Assembly (NCBI GenBank): GCA_039942715.1
Contig: JBDVBY010000006.1
Coordinates: forward strand, 372,001-436,000
DNA length: 64,000 bases
Direction of reading: 5' to 3'
Source of the DNA: JABDJX01 sp039942715
Lineage (GTDB): Bacteria; Pseudomonadota; Alphaproteobacteria; Rhodobacterales; Rhodobacteraceae
Of this stretch, positions 26,144 to 33,596 are shown in pieces. Each line of letters starts with the position of its first letter. Position 1 is the first letter of the stretch. Both the position numbers and the translations under genes were made by a program. The notes below the pieces were generated by a model. That model made no database searches and was not told where the DNA came from. It was given only the letters and a program-made list of their open reading frames with translations.

Positions 26144-26830
26144 ATGAATATGATGAGCACCTTTGTGAAACCAATGCACAAGGAAGGCATTCGGTTTGTT
26201 GCTATTTTCGCGGCAATCACGGTGGTCGCCTTTTTGATTTGGGAGCCCCTTGGCTGGATTGGGGTGATCCTAACAGTCTGGTGTTATTACTTTTTTCGAG
26301 ATCCCGAACGTGTAACGCCTGATCGAGCGGGACTTTTGATTAGCCCGGCAGATGGTGTGGTTTCGTTGATGGAGCACGCTACGCCCCCTCCCGAATTGGG
26401 CATGCCGGATGCACCACTCATGCGGATCAGTGTGTTCATGAACGTCTTCAATTGTCATGTAAATCGCACACCGATTGCGGGCGAGATTTTGAATGTTGCC
26501 TATCGTCCCGGTAAATTTTTTAACGCATCGTTAGACAAAGCAAGCGTAGACAATGAGCGTATGAGCCTGAGGATCGGGCTTGGGTCAGGACAGGAGATTG
26601 CGGTTGTTCAAATTGCTGGTTTGGTGGCGCGACGCATCGTTTGCTTTGTCAAAGCGGGCGACACTTTGAACACAGGCGAGCGCTTTGGTTTGATCCGATT
26701 TGGCAGCCGCGTTGATGTGTACCTGCCCGATGGCGTAGACCCTTTGGTAAGCGTTGGTCAGACGATGATTGCCGGCGAAACAGTTTTGGCTGAAATGCCC
26801 GACGCAACTGCCAGAACGGATAGTGAATGA
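26144..26830 (+). CDS. psd: Phosphatidylserine decarboxylase, short type
   Basis: Converts phosphatidylserine to phosphatidylethanolamine at the inner membrane using a self-made pyruvoyl group. It has 228 residues, the short form. A membrane segment is at about residues 14-45. SPADGVVS and MNVFNCHVNRTPIAG are conserved. The autocleavage site is the Gly-Ser of IRFGSRVDVYLP near residue 188. ATG 26144 is preferred over the earlier in-frame start at 26120. Its stop overlaps the pssA start by four bases, so the two enzymes of PE synthesis form one operon. Confidence 0.96.
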   Translation: MNMMSTFVKPMHKEGIRFVAIFAAITVVAFLIWEPLGWIGVILTVWCYYFFRDPERVTPDRAGLLISPADGVVSLMEHATPPPELGMPDAPLMRISVFMNVFNCHVNRTPIAGEILNVAYRPGKFFNASLDKASVDNERMSLRIGLGSGQEIAVVQIAGLVARRIVCFVKAGDTLNTGERFGLIRFGSRVDVYLPDGVDPLVSVGQTMIAGETVLAEMPDATARTDSE

Positions 26831-27576
26831 GAGCACCAGAGCCACAAAGCACCGATGCCACGCCTGCTCCATCGCTGGCGCACTATCTTCCAAACATAGT
26901 CACCATTGCGGCAATTTGCGTTGGCCTGACTGCCATCAGATCGGCAGTGATGGGTGACTTCGCCGTCGCAGTTCAATTGATCTTGGTGGCGTGTTTGTTG
27001 GATGGTTTGGACGGACGCTTGGCACGGCGCATGGGGTGCGCTTCTAAAGTCGGAGCCGAGCTGGATTCCCTTGCTGATTTTCTAAATTTTGGCGTTGCTA
27101 CGCCGCTGGTCATCTATTTTTGGGCCTTGCACGAGATGGAAAACGCAGCCTGGATTGCGGTTTTGATCTTTGCTGTTTGTTGCGTGTTAAGACTCGCGCG
27201 ATTCAACGTGGCGGCGAAGTCAGAGGTCGAGGTGGATGCGCGGTACTTTGAGGGCCTCCCCTCTCCCGCCGGTGCAATCCTTGTGATGGTGCCACTTTAT
27301 ATCGCTTTTGCGTTTCCCGACGCTGCGCGCACCCCGGGCTATGCGATTTGCTTTTACATGATTGGAATTGGGCTTCTTTTGGTCAGCCGTATTCCCACTT
27401 GGTCATTCAAAACAACGCGTTTGTCGCGCTACAACCTGATCTTCTTTTTGGTCAGTTTTGGTTTCGTTGGCTTTGGATTGCTAACGTACGCTTGGTTCAC
27501 CCTGATCTTGCTTTGCGTCGGTTACGTTACATTTGTGGTCTTTGCACTCCCCAAAAAGCCGTTAACCACTCTTTAA
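26827..27576 (+). CDS. pssA: CDP-diacylglycerol-serine O-phosphatidyltransferase
   Basis: Makes phosphatidylserine from CDP-diacylglycerol and serine, feeding psd directly upstream. It has 249 residues with about eight membrane helices. The CDP-alcohol phosphotransferase motif is intact: DGLDGRLARRMG followed by ELDSLADFLNFG (about residues 58-84), carrying the DG-AR-G-D-D residues. VLRLARFNV and FEGLPSPAGA are typical of this family. It converges on the M48-like gene with a four-base overlap at the ends. Confidence 0.96.
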   Translation: MRAPEPQSTDATPAPSLAHYLPNIVTIAAICVGLTAIRSAVMGDFAVAVQLILVACLLDGLDGRLARRMGCASKVGAELDSLADFLNFGVATPLVIYFWALHEMENAAWIAVLIFAVCCVLRLARFNVAAKSEVEVDARYFEGLPSPAGAILVMVPLYIAFAFPDAARTPGYAICFYMIGIGLLLVSRIPTWSFKTTRLSRYNLIFFLVSFGFVGFGLLTYAWFTLILLCVGYVTFVVFALPKKPLTTL

Positions 27577-28247
27577 CCAAGCTGATAGCGGTGCAGCGCA
27601 TTGCCCTCTTTGCGTAACCAAGCGCGATGCACCTTTTGATCCGGACATAGCTTGTCGACCACTCGCCAAAAGCTGGGCGAATGATCCATCCTTTCCAGAT
27701 GCGCCACCTCATGGGCAGCGACGTAGTCCAGTACTTCGGGTGCAGCCATGATCAAGCGCCAAGAAAACATCAGATTTCCCTCGGAACTGCACGACCCCCA
27801 ACGCGAGCGGGTATCGCGCAATGTAATTCGCCCAAATTCACGCCCCAAAGTACCCGCATGTTTGGTAACACTCTCCATCAGGCGATCTCGCGCCAGCAGC
27901 TTGAGATACGCAACCAAAGCAGGCGCTTCACGCCCTTTGGGTAGCAATAGAACGTTGCTATCTAAACGCGCTCTGCGCCCTTCGCCATGCGCAACCTCGT
28001 ATAAGGCACCTTCAATAGGGATCTGAGCGCCCGGCGTTATCTGAACAGGATCATGGCACTGGCCCACTGCTTTGGCGATCCAATCGGCCTTTTGCTGGGC
28101 AAACCCTTGTGCGTCGCGTAATGAAACCGACTTTGGGACCGTCATCGTGACCCGCCCATCCAAACTTGAGACACGCAACGACAACCGCAGGGCCCGTGAA
28201 GACCGCCGCAGCGCAATTTCGATGCCTGAAAGAGTGAATTGCTCCAT
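27573..28247 (-). CDS. YgjP-like zinc metallopeptidase (DUF45/M48 family)
   Basis: A 224-residue protein of the YgjP/WrnIP-like (DUF45) family. The zinc motif HEVAH is present in YVAAHEVAHLERMDHSPSFW (about residues 176-195), with the third ligand expected in DHS. TRSRWGSCSSEGNLMFSWRLIMAAP is the family hallmark before it. No membrane segment or signal is seen, so it is cytosolic. It is divergent from TIGR02300. The protein substrate is unknown. Confidence 0.9.
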   Translation of the reverse strand: MEQFTLSGIEIALRRSSRALRLSLRVSSLDGRVTMTVPKSVSLRDAQGFAQQKADWIAKAVGQCHDPVQITPGAQIPIEGALYEVAHGEGRRARLDSNVLLLPKGREAPALVAYLKLLARDRLMESVTKHAGTLGREFGRITLRDTRSRWGSCSSEGNLMFSWRLIMAAPEVLDYVAAHEVAHLERMDHSPSFWRVVDKLCPDQKVHRAWLRKEGNALHRYQLG

Positions 28248-28391
28248 TTGCCGTCCATGACCGAGGTTTTTGCAAGCCTACGTCTTGCGCATCGCGCGCA
28301 CCAGACCCACTTTGAAGTGCGAAAGCCTTTGACAGCACCACCCCAGTGTGGCACGCGGCACGGTGAAATTGATCAACGGAAGAGATGAGAC

Positions 28392-28724
28392 ATGCCCAAG
28401 GAAGAATGGGGCACGAAGCGTATTTGCCCAACCTCCGGCAAACGGTTCTATGACCTGAACAAAACGCCGATCATCAGCCCTTACACGGGCGAAACGGTCA
28501 CTATCGACACAGGCAAGACTAACCGAACTATGGTCGCCGACAAACCAGACGCCAACTCGAAGCCCGAAGCTGAGAGCGATGAAGACGAAATCGTGCTGGA
28601 CGACGACGATGACGACGATACAGATGTAGATCTGGGCGACGACGTGCTGGATGATGACGACGACGATGCAGACACCGTTCCGCTAGAAGAGATCGCTGAC
28701 GTTCCTGCAAAAGACGACGACTAA
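28392..28724 (+). CDS. TIGR02300 family protein (FYDLN acid)
   Basis: A 110-residue alphaproteobacterial protein of unknown function. Residues 1-35 carry the family motif WGTKRICPTSGKRFYDLNK and a zinc-ribbon-like CPxSG pattern. The C-terminal half is almost all Asp and Glu with runs of six and seven Asp, as is normal for the family. SD AGAGATGAG-like bases precede ATG 28392. It is the gene directly before tRNA-Ala. Confidence 0.95.
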   Translation: MPKEEWGTKRICPTSGKRFYDLNKTPIISPYTGETVTIDTGKTNRTMVADKPDANSKPEAESDEDEIVLDDDDDDDTDVDLGDDVLDDDDDDADTVPLEEIADVPAKDDD

Positions 28725-28794
28725 CTTTTTGCTTGCGCGAGTGACGCGTAAGCAGGTAGTTGACGGGCGCAGCTAACCGGCTGCACCCAGGTTT

Positions 28795-28870
<76 letters not shown>

Positions 28871-28994
28871 CCACCCACTTACTGTAGGTTTTCCAGACTG
28901 CCATTGATTGGCAATATGTCCTTATTTTACTGCCCAAACACATTACACTTAGTTACATTGCAATTCATTCAGTTTGTCCTGTATACTTCCACTG

Positions 28995-29017
28995 TGTGGT
29001 ATAGAAAGTGGTATTTT
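28995..29017. repeat. Arm-type repeats at the left end of the element
   Basis: TGTGGTA (28995-29001) and AGTGGTATTTT (29007-29017) stand just before and across the integrase start. AGTGGTATTTT recurs inverted at 33327-33337 with an inverted TGTGGTA beside it. They fit integrase arm-binding sites or element ends. Confidence 0.45.
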
Positions 29018-30212
29018 GGCGCTTACAGGAAAGCTGACAAAGAAACTCGTTGAGAATCTAGGTCCTGGTCGACATGGCGATGGAGGAGGCCTCTATCTCG
29101 TCGTCGACAGTACAGAAAATGCGTCCCGACGGTGGATCGTGCGAGTCACTGTAAAAGGCCAGCGCAACAAAAAGGGTGCGCCGCTTAGAACTGATTTTGG
29201 GTTAGGAGGCGCGGACGTTGTAACCTTGAACCAAGCACGTGATCGGGCGCTAGAGTATCGCCGAATGGCGAAACAAGGACTTAACCCTCGTTTCAATGCG
29301 CGGCAAGACACACCCACGTTTGAAGAGGTCGCGCAGCAAGTCTACATCGACCGCCTTCCAACTTGGAAAAATGCCAAGCACAAAGAACAATGGATTGGCA
29401 CTCTGCAGAGCTATGTCTTCCCAAAGATCGGACGCATGCCCATTGATAGCGTCGACCAGCCAGAGGTCTTAATGTGCCTTTCGCCAATCTGGATTGAAAA
29501 GCACGAAACTGCGCGGCGACTGTCACAACGGATCAAAAGCGTGCTGGATGTTGCGAAATCGAAAGGGTTTCGATCCGGAGAAAATCCGATAACTGCAATA
29601 ATGGATGCTAAAGTTCTGCCGATGGTTAAGTCTCGCGTTCGTCACCTTGAGGCAATGCCATGGCGCGATGTCCCCGCCTTCTACTCTAAGCTGCGGGCCC
29701 GCGACGCTATGGCCGCGAAAGCTCTGATGTTCACTATTCTAACTGCCAGTCGTACATCTGAGGTCTTGGAGATGAAGTGGCCTGAGCTTGATTTTGATAC
29801 ACAGCTTTGGACGGTTCCCGCTGAACGAATGAAGGGCGGCAAAGCGCACCGTGTGCCGTTGACCGATGAAATGCTTTCGATCTTGGAGCCGCTGAAGGCG
29901 ATACAGTCGGACTACGTATTTGAAGGGCAAAAGCGGCACCGGCCTTTGTCCAACATGTCGATGCTGATGCTTTTGCGTCGGATGGATGAAAGTGACTTCA
30001 CGGTGCATGGGTTTCGCAGCAGCTTTCGGGATTGGGCTGCTGAGGCGGCGAATGCGCCTCGCGAGGTTGCTGAGGCTGCGTTGGCGCATCAGGTTGGTTC
30101 GGATGTGGAACGAGCCTATGCGCGATCAGATTTGCTAGAGAAACGTCGGGAATTGATGCAGGATTGGAACAAGTTTTCGCATTCACCCTTCGACAAAAGT
30201 AGTGCCAATTAG
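29016..30212 (+). CDS. Tyrosine recombinase/integrase, DUF4102 (P4-like) type
   Basis: A 398-residue site-specific recombinase. The N-terminal DUF4102 domain has GDGGGLYLVV (about residues 24-33), a SAM-like core-binding domain follows (TFEEVAQQVYIDRLP), and the catalytic domain carries TASRTSEVLEMKW (first Arg), HGFRSSFRDW (HxxR), ALAHQVGSDVERAYAR (His and the nucleophile Tyr). All catalytic residues are intact. TTG 29016 (MALTGKLTKK) matches family starts better than the earlier TTG 28974. It lies just after tRNA-Ala, its probable target, and runs straight into the next gene. Confidence 0.94.
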   Translation: MALTGKLTKKLVENLGPGRHGDGGGLYLVVDSTENASRRWIVRVTVKGQRNKKGAPLRTDFGLGGADVVTLNQARDRALEYRRMAKQGLNPRFNARQDTPTFEEVAQQVYIDRLPTWKNAKHKEQWIGTLQSYVFPKIGRMPIDSVDQPEVLMCLSPIWIEKHETARRLSQRIKSVLDVAKSKGFRSGENPITAIMDAKVLPMVKSRVRHLEAMPWRDVPAFYSKLRARDAMAAKALMFTILTASRTSEVLEMKWPELDFDTQLWTVPAERMKGGKAHRVPLTDEMLSILEPLKAIQSDYVFEGQKRHRPLSNMSMLMLLRRMDESDFTVHGFRSSFRDWAAEAANAPREVAEAALAHQVGSDVERAYARSDLLEKRRELMQDWNKFSHSPFDKSSAN

Positions 30213-31331
30213 ATGGAAAAGTTCACTGAGGAAGAATCCGACAGACTAAATGGCATTCTATCCCTTGAGGTTAATCCTTACCTTTTCGAAGGCGATCACG
30301 AAGGTCAGCATGGATCATTTGACGTGCATCTGGGCAACACCACGAGGAACTGGCTTTTCGAAACACGTCTAAATCTGCCGTTGGCGGCGCAAAAAGAACT
30401 CGAATGGCTGGACGATGACGAGATTTCAGCCAAAGAAAAGATTCACGGCCTCAACGATGTATTGGACGAGAGACAAGTGAATTCCGCCCCTCAGTGGTGG
30501 GAGCTCAACTTTTTCGACGTTCGGACGCAAGAACTTTGGGAGTTTTTCGTGGAACAGTGTAGCAGGCACTTTGAGGACGACGCGCTCAGGACTGCCTTTG
30601 GTATGCTTGTGAAATCCTATGAGGACCTTGAGAAGGCCCGCCATATTCTTTGGGTCAGCAAAGTGAACAAGAATCATTTCTCAGTTGAGGAGTTCCAATG
30701 GGCATTGGAAATTTTCGACGCTAGTTACCCATTGGACTTCAGTGACTATGATGAACCGCAAGGCGACCGAGTGCCACGCAGTCCGCTAGAACAAATACGC
30801 GCTTTTATTGGCTGTGAATTGAGCGATGTAGGGGCAGTCTTTACGAAGAGATGGTTTGAATTCAAGATTCTGGACGAATTGTCGTCCTACCTTAGTTACA
30901 TGCACGACGGAGCAAGAGACAGTGAACTTAGCAAAAAAATTTCTTCTCAATTGAAGGGATATATGAATGGTCAACTTATTGCTTTGGGGCGAATGGTTGA
31001 ACACTATAGGTGGAAGTTTTCTTTTGAAGAGGCAGCCCTAAAGGGCATCCAGCATGCAAATGCCTATGCGGCGAGGGGCAAAAAAGGTGGAAAGGCTTCG
31101 GAGCAGAAAAAAAGAATGAATCTAGAGTGCTTCATGAGCGAACTGGAAAACCTTTCCGACCTCTATCCTCAAATGAATGAAGCAGTGATTTTTCAACAAG
31201 CCTATGAGAACGCTCGCCAGAAAAGGCCAATGCCCAGATCTCGAAAAATCATAGAAGAATACGGAACGATAATTCGATCCGATGAGGATTACAAAGAACG
31301 CTATCAGAAAATTTTTTTGAAAAACGCTTGA
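30213..31331 (+). CDS. Unknown 372-residue protein of the integrative element
   Basis: ATG 30213 follows the integrase stop with no spacing, so it is co-expressed with the integrase. I recognise no domain. The N-terminal half is acidic and rich in Trp/Phe (APQWWELNFFDVRTQELWEFF). Residues 260-300 include a Gly/Lys-rich turn, ARGKKGGKASEQKKR, followed by a helical segment ending IIEEYGTIIRSDEDYKERY, which could bind DNA. No membrane helix is seen. Base composition is visibly more A+T-rich than the core genes. It could be an integration accessory factor or cargo such as defence; nothing in the sequence decides it. Confidence 0.8.
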   Translation: MEKFTEEESDRLNGILSLEVNPYLFEGDHEGQHGSFDVHLGNTTRNWLFETRLNLPLAAQKELEWLDDDEISAKEKIHGLNDVLDERQVNSAPQWWELNFFDVRTQELWEFFVEQCSRHFEDDALRTAFGMLVKSYEDLEKARHILWVSKVNKNHFSVEEFQWALEIFDASYPLDFSDYDEPQGDRVPRSPLEQIRAFIGCELSDVGAVFTKRWFEFKILDELSSYLSYMHDGARDSELSKKISSQLKGYMNGQLIALGRMVEHYRWKFSFEEAALKGIQHANAYAARGKKGGKASEQKKRMNLECFMSELENLSDLYPQMNEAVIFQQAYENARQKRPMPRSRKIIEEYGTIIRSDEDYKERYQKIFLKNA

Positions 31332-31441
31332 GCGATTTTCTGTTTCTGGAATTCGCTTGGCCACTTGTTTTTTGTTGATGACGATCAAAGAAACCCGCCC
31401 ATAATGCGGAGCTATCGCAACTAACCCGAAAGGACATAGCG

Positions 31442-31651
31442 ATGGCAGAAATCTTTGAGCAAAGGCGAACCTACATTCTCGGTGATCCCGAACTAGGAGT
31501 TCTAGGCACCCGCGAGAAACTCGCACAGTGGCGGTACCGCCGCGTTGGTCCACCCTGGATCAAAATTGGCCGTAAAGTGGCTTATCTGGGCGCTGATCTA
31601 AACGCATGGATCGCAGCGCAGCGCACTGATCCAAACAGTGAGGCCGCATAA
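31442..31651 (+). CDS. AlpA/excisionase-like small DNA-binding protein
   Basis: A 69-residue protein with a MerR/AlpA-like winged helix: LGTREKLAQWRYRRVGPPWIKIGRKVAYLGADLNAWIAAQ has the strand-turn layout in which a helix-turn-helix is followed by PPxxKIGRxVxYxxxDLxxWL. Such proteins regulate integrase genes or promote excision in P4-like elements. SD AAAGGA precedes ATG 31442. It is the third gene of the element and ends in a TAATG overlap with an open frame, but a terminator-like hairpin follows at once. Confidence 0.82.
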   Translation: MAEIFEQRRTYILGDPELGVLGTREKLAQWRYRRVGPPWIKIGRKVAYLGADLNAWIAAQRTDPNSEAA

Positions 31652-31658
31652 TGAAAAA

Positions 31659-31689
31659 CCCCAACTCCGCTCGCGGAGCCAGGGCTTTT
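31659..31689 (+). terminator. Terminator-like hairpin after the AlpA-like gene
   Basis: CTCCGC and GCGGAG pair around TC, and CCC outside pairs with GGG, followed by CTTTT (31685-31689). It lies just after the AlpA-like stop and would separate that transcript from the winged-helix gene. Confidence 0.5.
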
Positions 31690-31833
31690 CGAGTGACATT
31701 GGATGCCACCCTCACAAGTCCATCTGATGCCACAAATTGCCCTATCGCGACACAAAAAATGAGCGCCGCTATTATTGGTCACCCCTCAGTCACTCCTATG
31801 AGCGTCTTAAAGTCCGATTTGGAAGGATTGATC

Positions 31834-32346
31834 ATGAGTAAGAGCAAACGGCGTTCAGAGGGGCAATATGTGCCCCTCCCCTATTCTCAACTCAAAAGCC
31901 ACGCATGGCGGGCGTTAAGCGGGGCTGCAGTCAAGTTATGGCTGGAGCTTCACACCCGGTTCAATGGCAGCAACAATGGGCGTTTGACGCTGTCCTTTGC
32001 TGAGGCGGCTAAGGCGCTCGGTATGGGAAAAGCAACCGTTCAACGCGCATTCTCTCAACTCGTGGATCATGGGTTCTTAGTGTTGGAGAAGGAAGGCACA
32101 TGGTATTCCCGGCGCGCGCATGAATGGCGGCTGACCACAAAATCCGTTGATCGCGTCGGCAGGCGCGAAATAGCAACTCATGACTGGCATAATTGGCGGC
32201 CACCAAAAACAAAACGCGGTTCCAGATCGGAACCGTCAGCCTCGTCGGTGGTACCGTTTGAGAACCCAAAGGACGTACTTGGTTCCAAACCAGAACCCGT
32301 CAGACCCATATTTGACAGGTCCGTCGGTTCTGAAACGGAACACTAG
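31834..32346 (+). CDS. Winged-helix, replication-initiator-like protein
   Basis: A 170-residue protein. Residues 12-90 form a helix-turn-helix domain: YVPLPYSQLKSHAWRALSGAAVKLWLELHTR, then AEAAKALGMGKATVQRAFSQLVDHGFLVL (recognition helix and wing). It resembles small Rep-like or regulatory proteins of Rhodobacterales plasmids and integrative elements. ATG 31834 is chosen because GGAAGGA lies six to seven bases before it; the frame is open from ATG 31651, but that stretch is low-complexity and crosses a hairpin. The C-terminal tail is encoded by a set of GGTTC/GAACC inverted repeats. Its function as initiator is inference. Confidence 0.75.
   Translation: MSKSKRRSEGQYVPLPYSQLKSHAWRALSGAAVKLWLELHTRFNGSNNGRLTLSFAEAAKALGMGKATVQRAFSQLVDHGFLVLEKEGTWYSRRAHEWRLTTKSVDRVGRREIATHDWHNWRPPKTKRGSRSEPSASSVVPFENPKDVLGSKPEPVRPIFDRSVGSETEH
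32217..32342. repeat. Four GGTTC/GAACC inverted repeats
   Basis: CGGTTCC-AGATC-GGAACCG (32217-32235) is perfect. GGTACC-GTTTGA-GAACC (32250-32266), GGTTC-CAAACCA-GAACC (32281-32297) and GGTTC-TGAAACG-GAACA (32326-32342) are imperfect versions. Units 1 and 3 are both followed by GTCAG. They lie in the 3' end of the winged-helix gene, at steps of about 30-45 bases, and may be binding sites for its product. Confidence 0.6.
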
Positions 32347-32374
32347 TATTACCACTCCCCATACAGAAAGGCGG

Positions 32375-32995
32375 ATGCCTATGAGCAACGAGACCAATGA
32401 TTACCCTAAGGTGCAAGAATCGAGCGCTGGCAACGCAATCGACCAACTTGCGCAACTCCGAAAAACTAAGCCTCAGTCGCCAAGCCTCAAGATGGACTTC
32501 GATGAAGAACACCGGACTTTGTCGATCCAACTTGATAGTGAAGATCAGGCCCTGGCCACTGCTTCAATGATGCTTTCCATGGGAACGTCAGACGACAGGG
32601 TCTTTAGCGGACTTCTGAAACAAATCTCCAATATCGGCGAACAAGGCAAAGCCGCATCGGAAGACGCATCCAACTTTGTTCTAGGCATTATCGATGGCTT
32701 AGAACCACAGGACGACGTAGAGGCCATGCTCGCCACCCAAATGGCTGTGACGCATCAAACGACGATGCTGATGGCGCGCAGGCTCATCCATGTCGAAACC
32801 ATTCCCCAGCAAGACGCTGCAGAACGCGCCTTCAATAAATTGGCAAGGACCTTTGTGGCGCAAACGGAGGCGCTGAAAAGGTATCGGGCCAAAGCGCAGC
32901 AAACAGTTCGTGTAGAGCGGGTGACGGTCAACGAAGGTGGAAAGGCGATTGTGGGCAACGTGGGCGACCGGGGGCGGGCGAAAGATGAAAAGTGA
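32375..32995 (+). CDS. Unknown 206-residue protein of the integrative element
   Basis: No recognised domain. ATG 32375 (or 32381) is placed by GAAAGG a few bases upstream; the longer open frame back to 32180 is a shadow of the winged-helix gene. The sequence is polar and helical: residues 45-60 give MDFDEEHRTLSIQLDS, and residues 120-190 look like a helix pair (QMAVTHQTTMLMARRL and ERAFNKLARTFVAQTEALKRY). The tail is basic and glycine-rich. It overlaps the next gene by 11 bases. Similar proteins with an HGG-motif partner occur, as I recall, in Rhodobacterales prophages and plasmids. Confidence 0.75.
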   Translation: MPMSNETNDYPKVQESSAGNAIDQLAQLRKTKPQSPSLKMDFDEEHRTLSIQLDSEDQALATASMMLSMGTSDDRVFSGLLKQISNIGEQGKAASEDASNFVLGIIDGLEPQDDVEAMLATQMAVTHQTTMLMARRLIHVETIPQQDAAERAFNKLARTFVAQTEALKRYRAKAQQTVRVERVTVNEGGKAIVGNVGDRGRAKDEK

Positions 32996-33233
32996 CGCCA
33001 ACCCCATGCAAAGAGCGCATGACGCGCCTCGATGCACCGCACGATCAAAACGCTCCGGTCTTCTATGCAAGAATCCTGCCGTTAGCGGTTGGCGGGTTTG
33101 TCGGATGCATGGTGCTGGTGGAGGCCACGGGCCGGGTAAGAAAAACCCAGCCTACAGGCATGGATTACGATCACAGGAGTGGGTCGGTTTGCGAAAGTTG
33201 ATAAGTGAACTGGCGCGCAACACTGATGATTGA
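32985..33233 (+). CDS. HGG-motif small protein of mobile elements
   Basis: An 82-residue protein with two cysteine pairs in APRCTARSKRSGLLCKNPAV and WRVCRMHG, followed by HGAGGGHGPGKKNPAYRHG, the glycine-rich HGGxPGxxNPxxxHG motif. This motif is frequent in phage and integrative-element proteins of alphaproteobacteria, often next to packaging or replication genes; its function is not known to me. ATG 32985 overlaps the previous gene by 11 bases. It is the last gene of the compact element. Confidence 0.78.
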   Translation: MKSDANPMQRAHDAPRCTARSKRSGLLCKNPAVSGWRVCRMHGAGGGHGPGKKNPAYRHGLRSQEWVGLRKLISELARNTDD

Positions 33234-33574
33234 CTCGGCACCGGCGGACATTTGGTCCGCTATACATTACGAATATACCGTTGACATTGATTGATATTAT
33301 TTGATCTCAAGTCACTTCTACCACATAAAATACCACTCTACTGTTAATTCAAGCTGTTAGCAGTCATTTGAAATTCCAGCAGCGAAAGACAGCAATGAGC
33401 CCAAAGTGACCAACGCTGCGGCAAGTGCGAATGGCTGCGAACCGCGGCGAGCGTACTTTGGTATTGCAACTAAATCCCGCCTTGATGAATGTAAAAAGCT
33501 CCGATGAAAGCGTCGCTGGGAATTGAACCCTTTTGCTCTGCATGATGCATTAATCCAAGGCATCAAGGCAGTCG
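33234..33574. other. Right end of the compact element, no gene seen
   Basis: This 341-base gap is A+T-rich from 33250 to 33360. TACCACA (33319-33325) and AAAATACCACT (33327-33337) are inverted copies of motifs beside the integrase start. No copy of the tRNA-Ala end was found here. From about 33510 a tRNA-like sequence begins on the minus strand. Confidence 0.5.
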
Positions 33575-33596
33575 TTATACCACTGCGCGTCGTGGC
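33511..33596 (-). other. tRNA-like sequence, probably a remnant
   Basis: On the minus strand GCAG/CTGC with a GGTATAAC-type loop resembles a D-arm. TTGAT/ATTAA encloses a seven-base loop with CTT in anticodon position, TGCATCATGCA forms a variable-arm-like hairpin, and GGGTTCAATTCCC resembles a T-arm. The acceptor strands do not pair and U33 is missing, so it is not a working tRNA as read. It overlaps the last codons of the MsrQ-like gene. Confidence 0.3.

Noticed and set aside
31651..31833. Longer N-terminus for the winged-helix protein from the TAATG overlap
   Set aside because: The segment crosses a terminator-like hairpin and is low-complexity, while a strong GGAAGGA site precedes ATG 31834. 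Not fully excluded.
32180..32374. Longer N-terminus for the 206-residue element protein
   Set aside because: It runs inside the winged-helix gene in another frame, and a good ribosome site stands before 32375.
33511..33596. Functional tRNA-Lys(CTT)
   Set aside because: The acceptor strands do not pair and position 33 is not T; kept only as a tRNA-like remnant.
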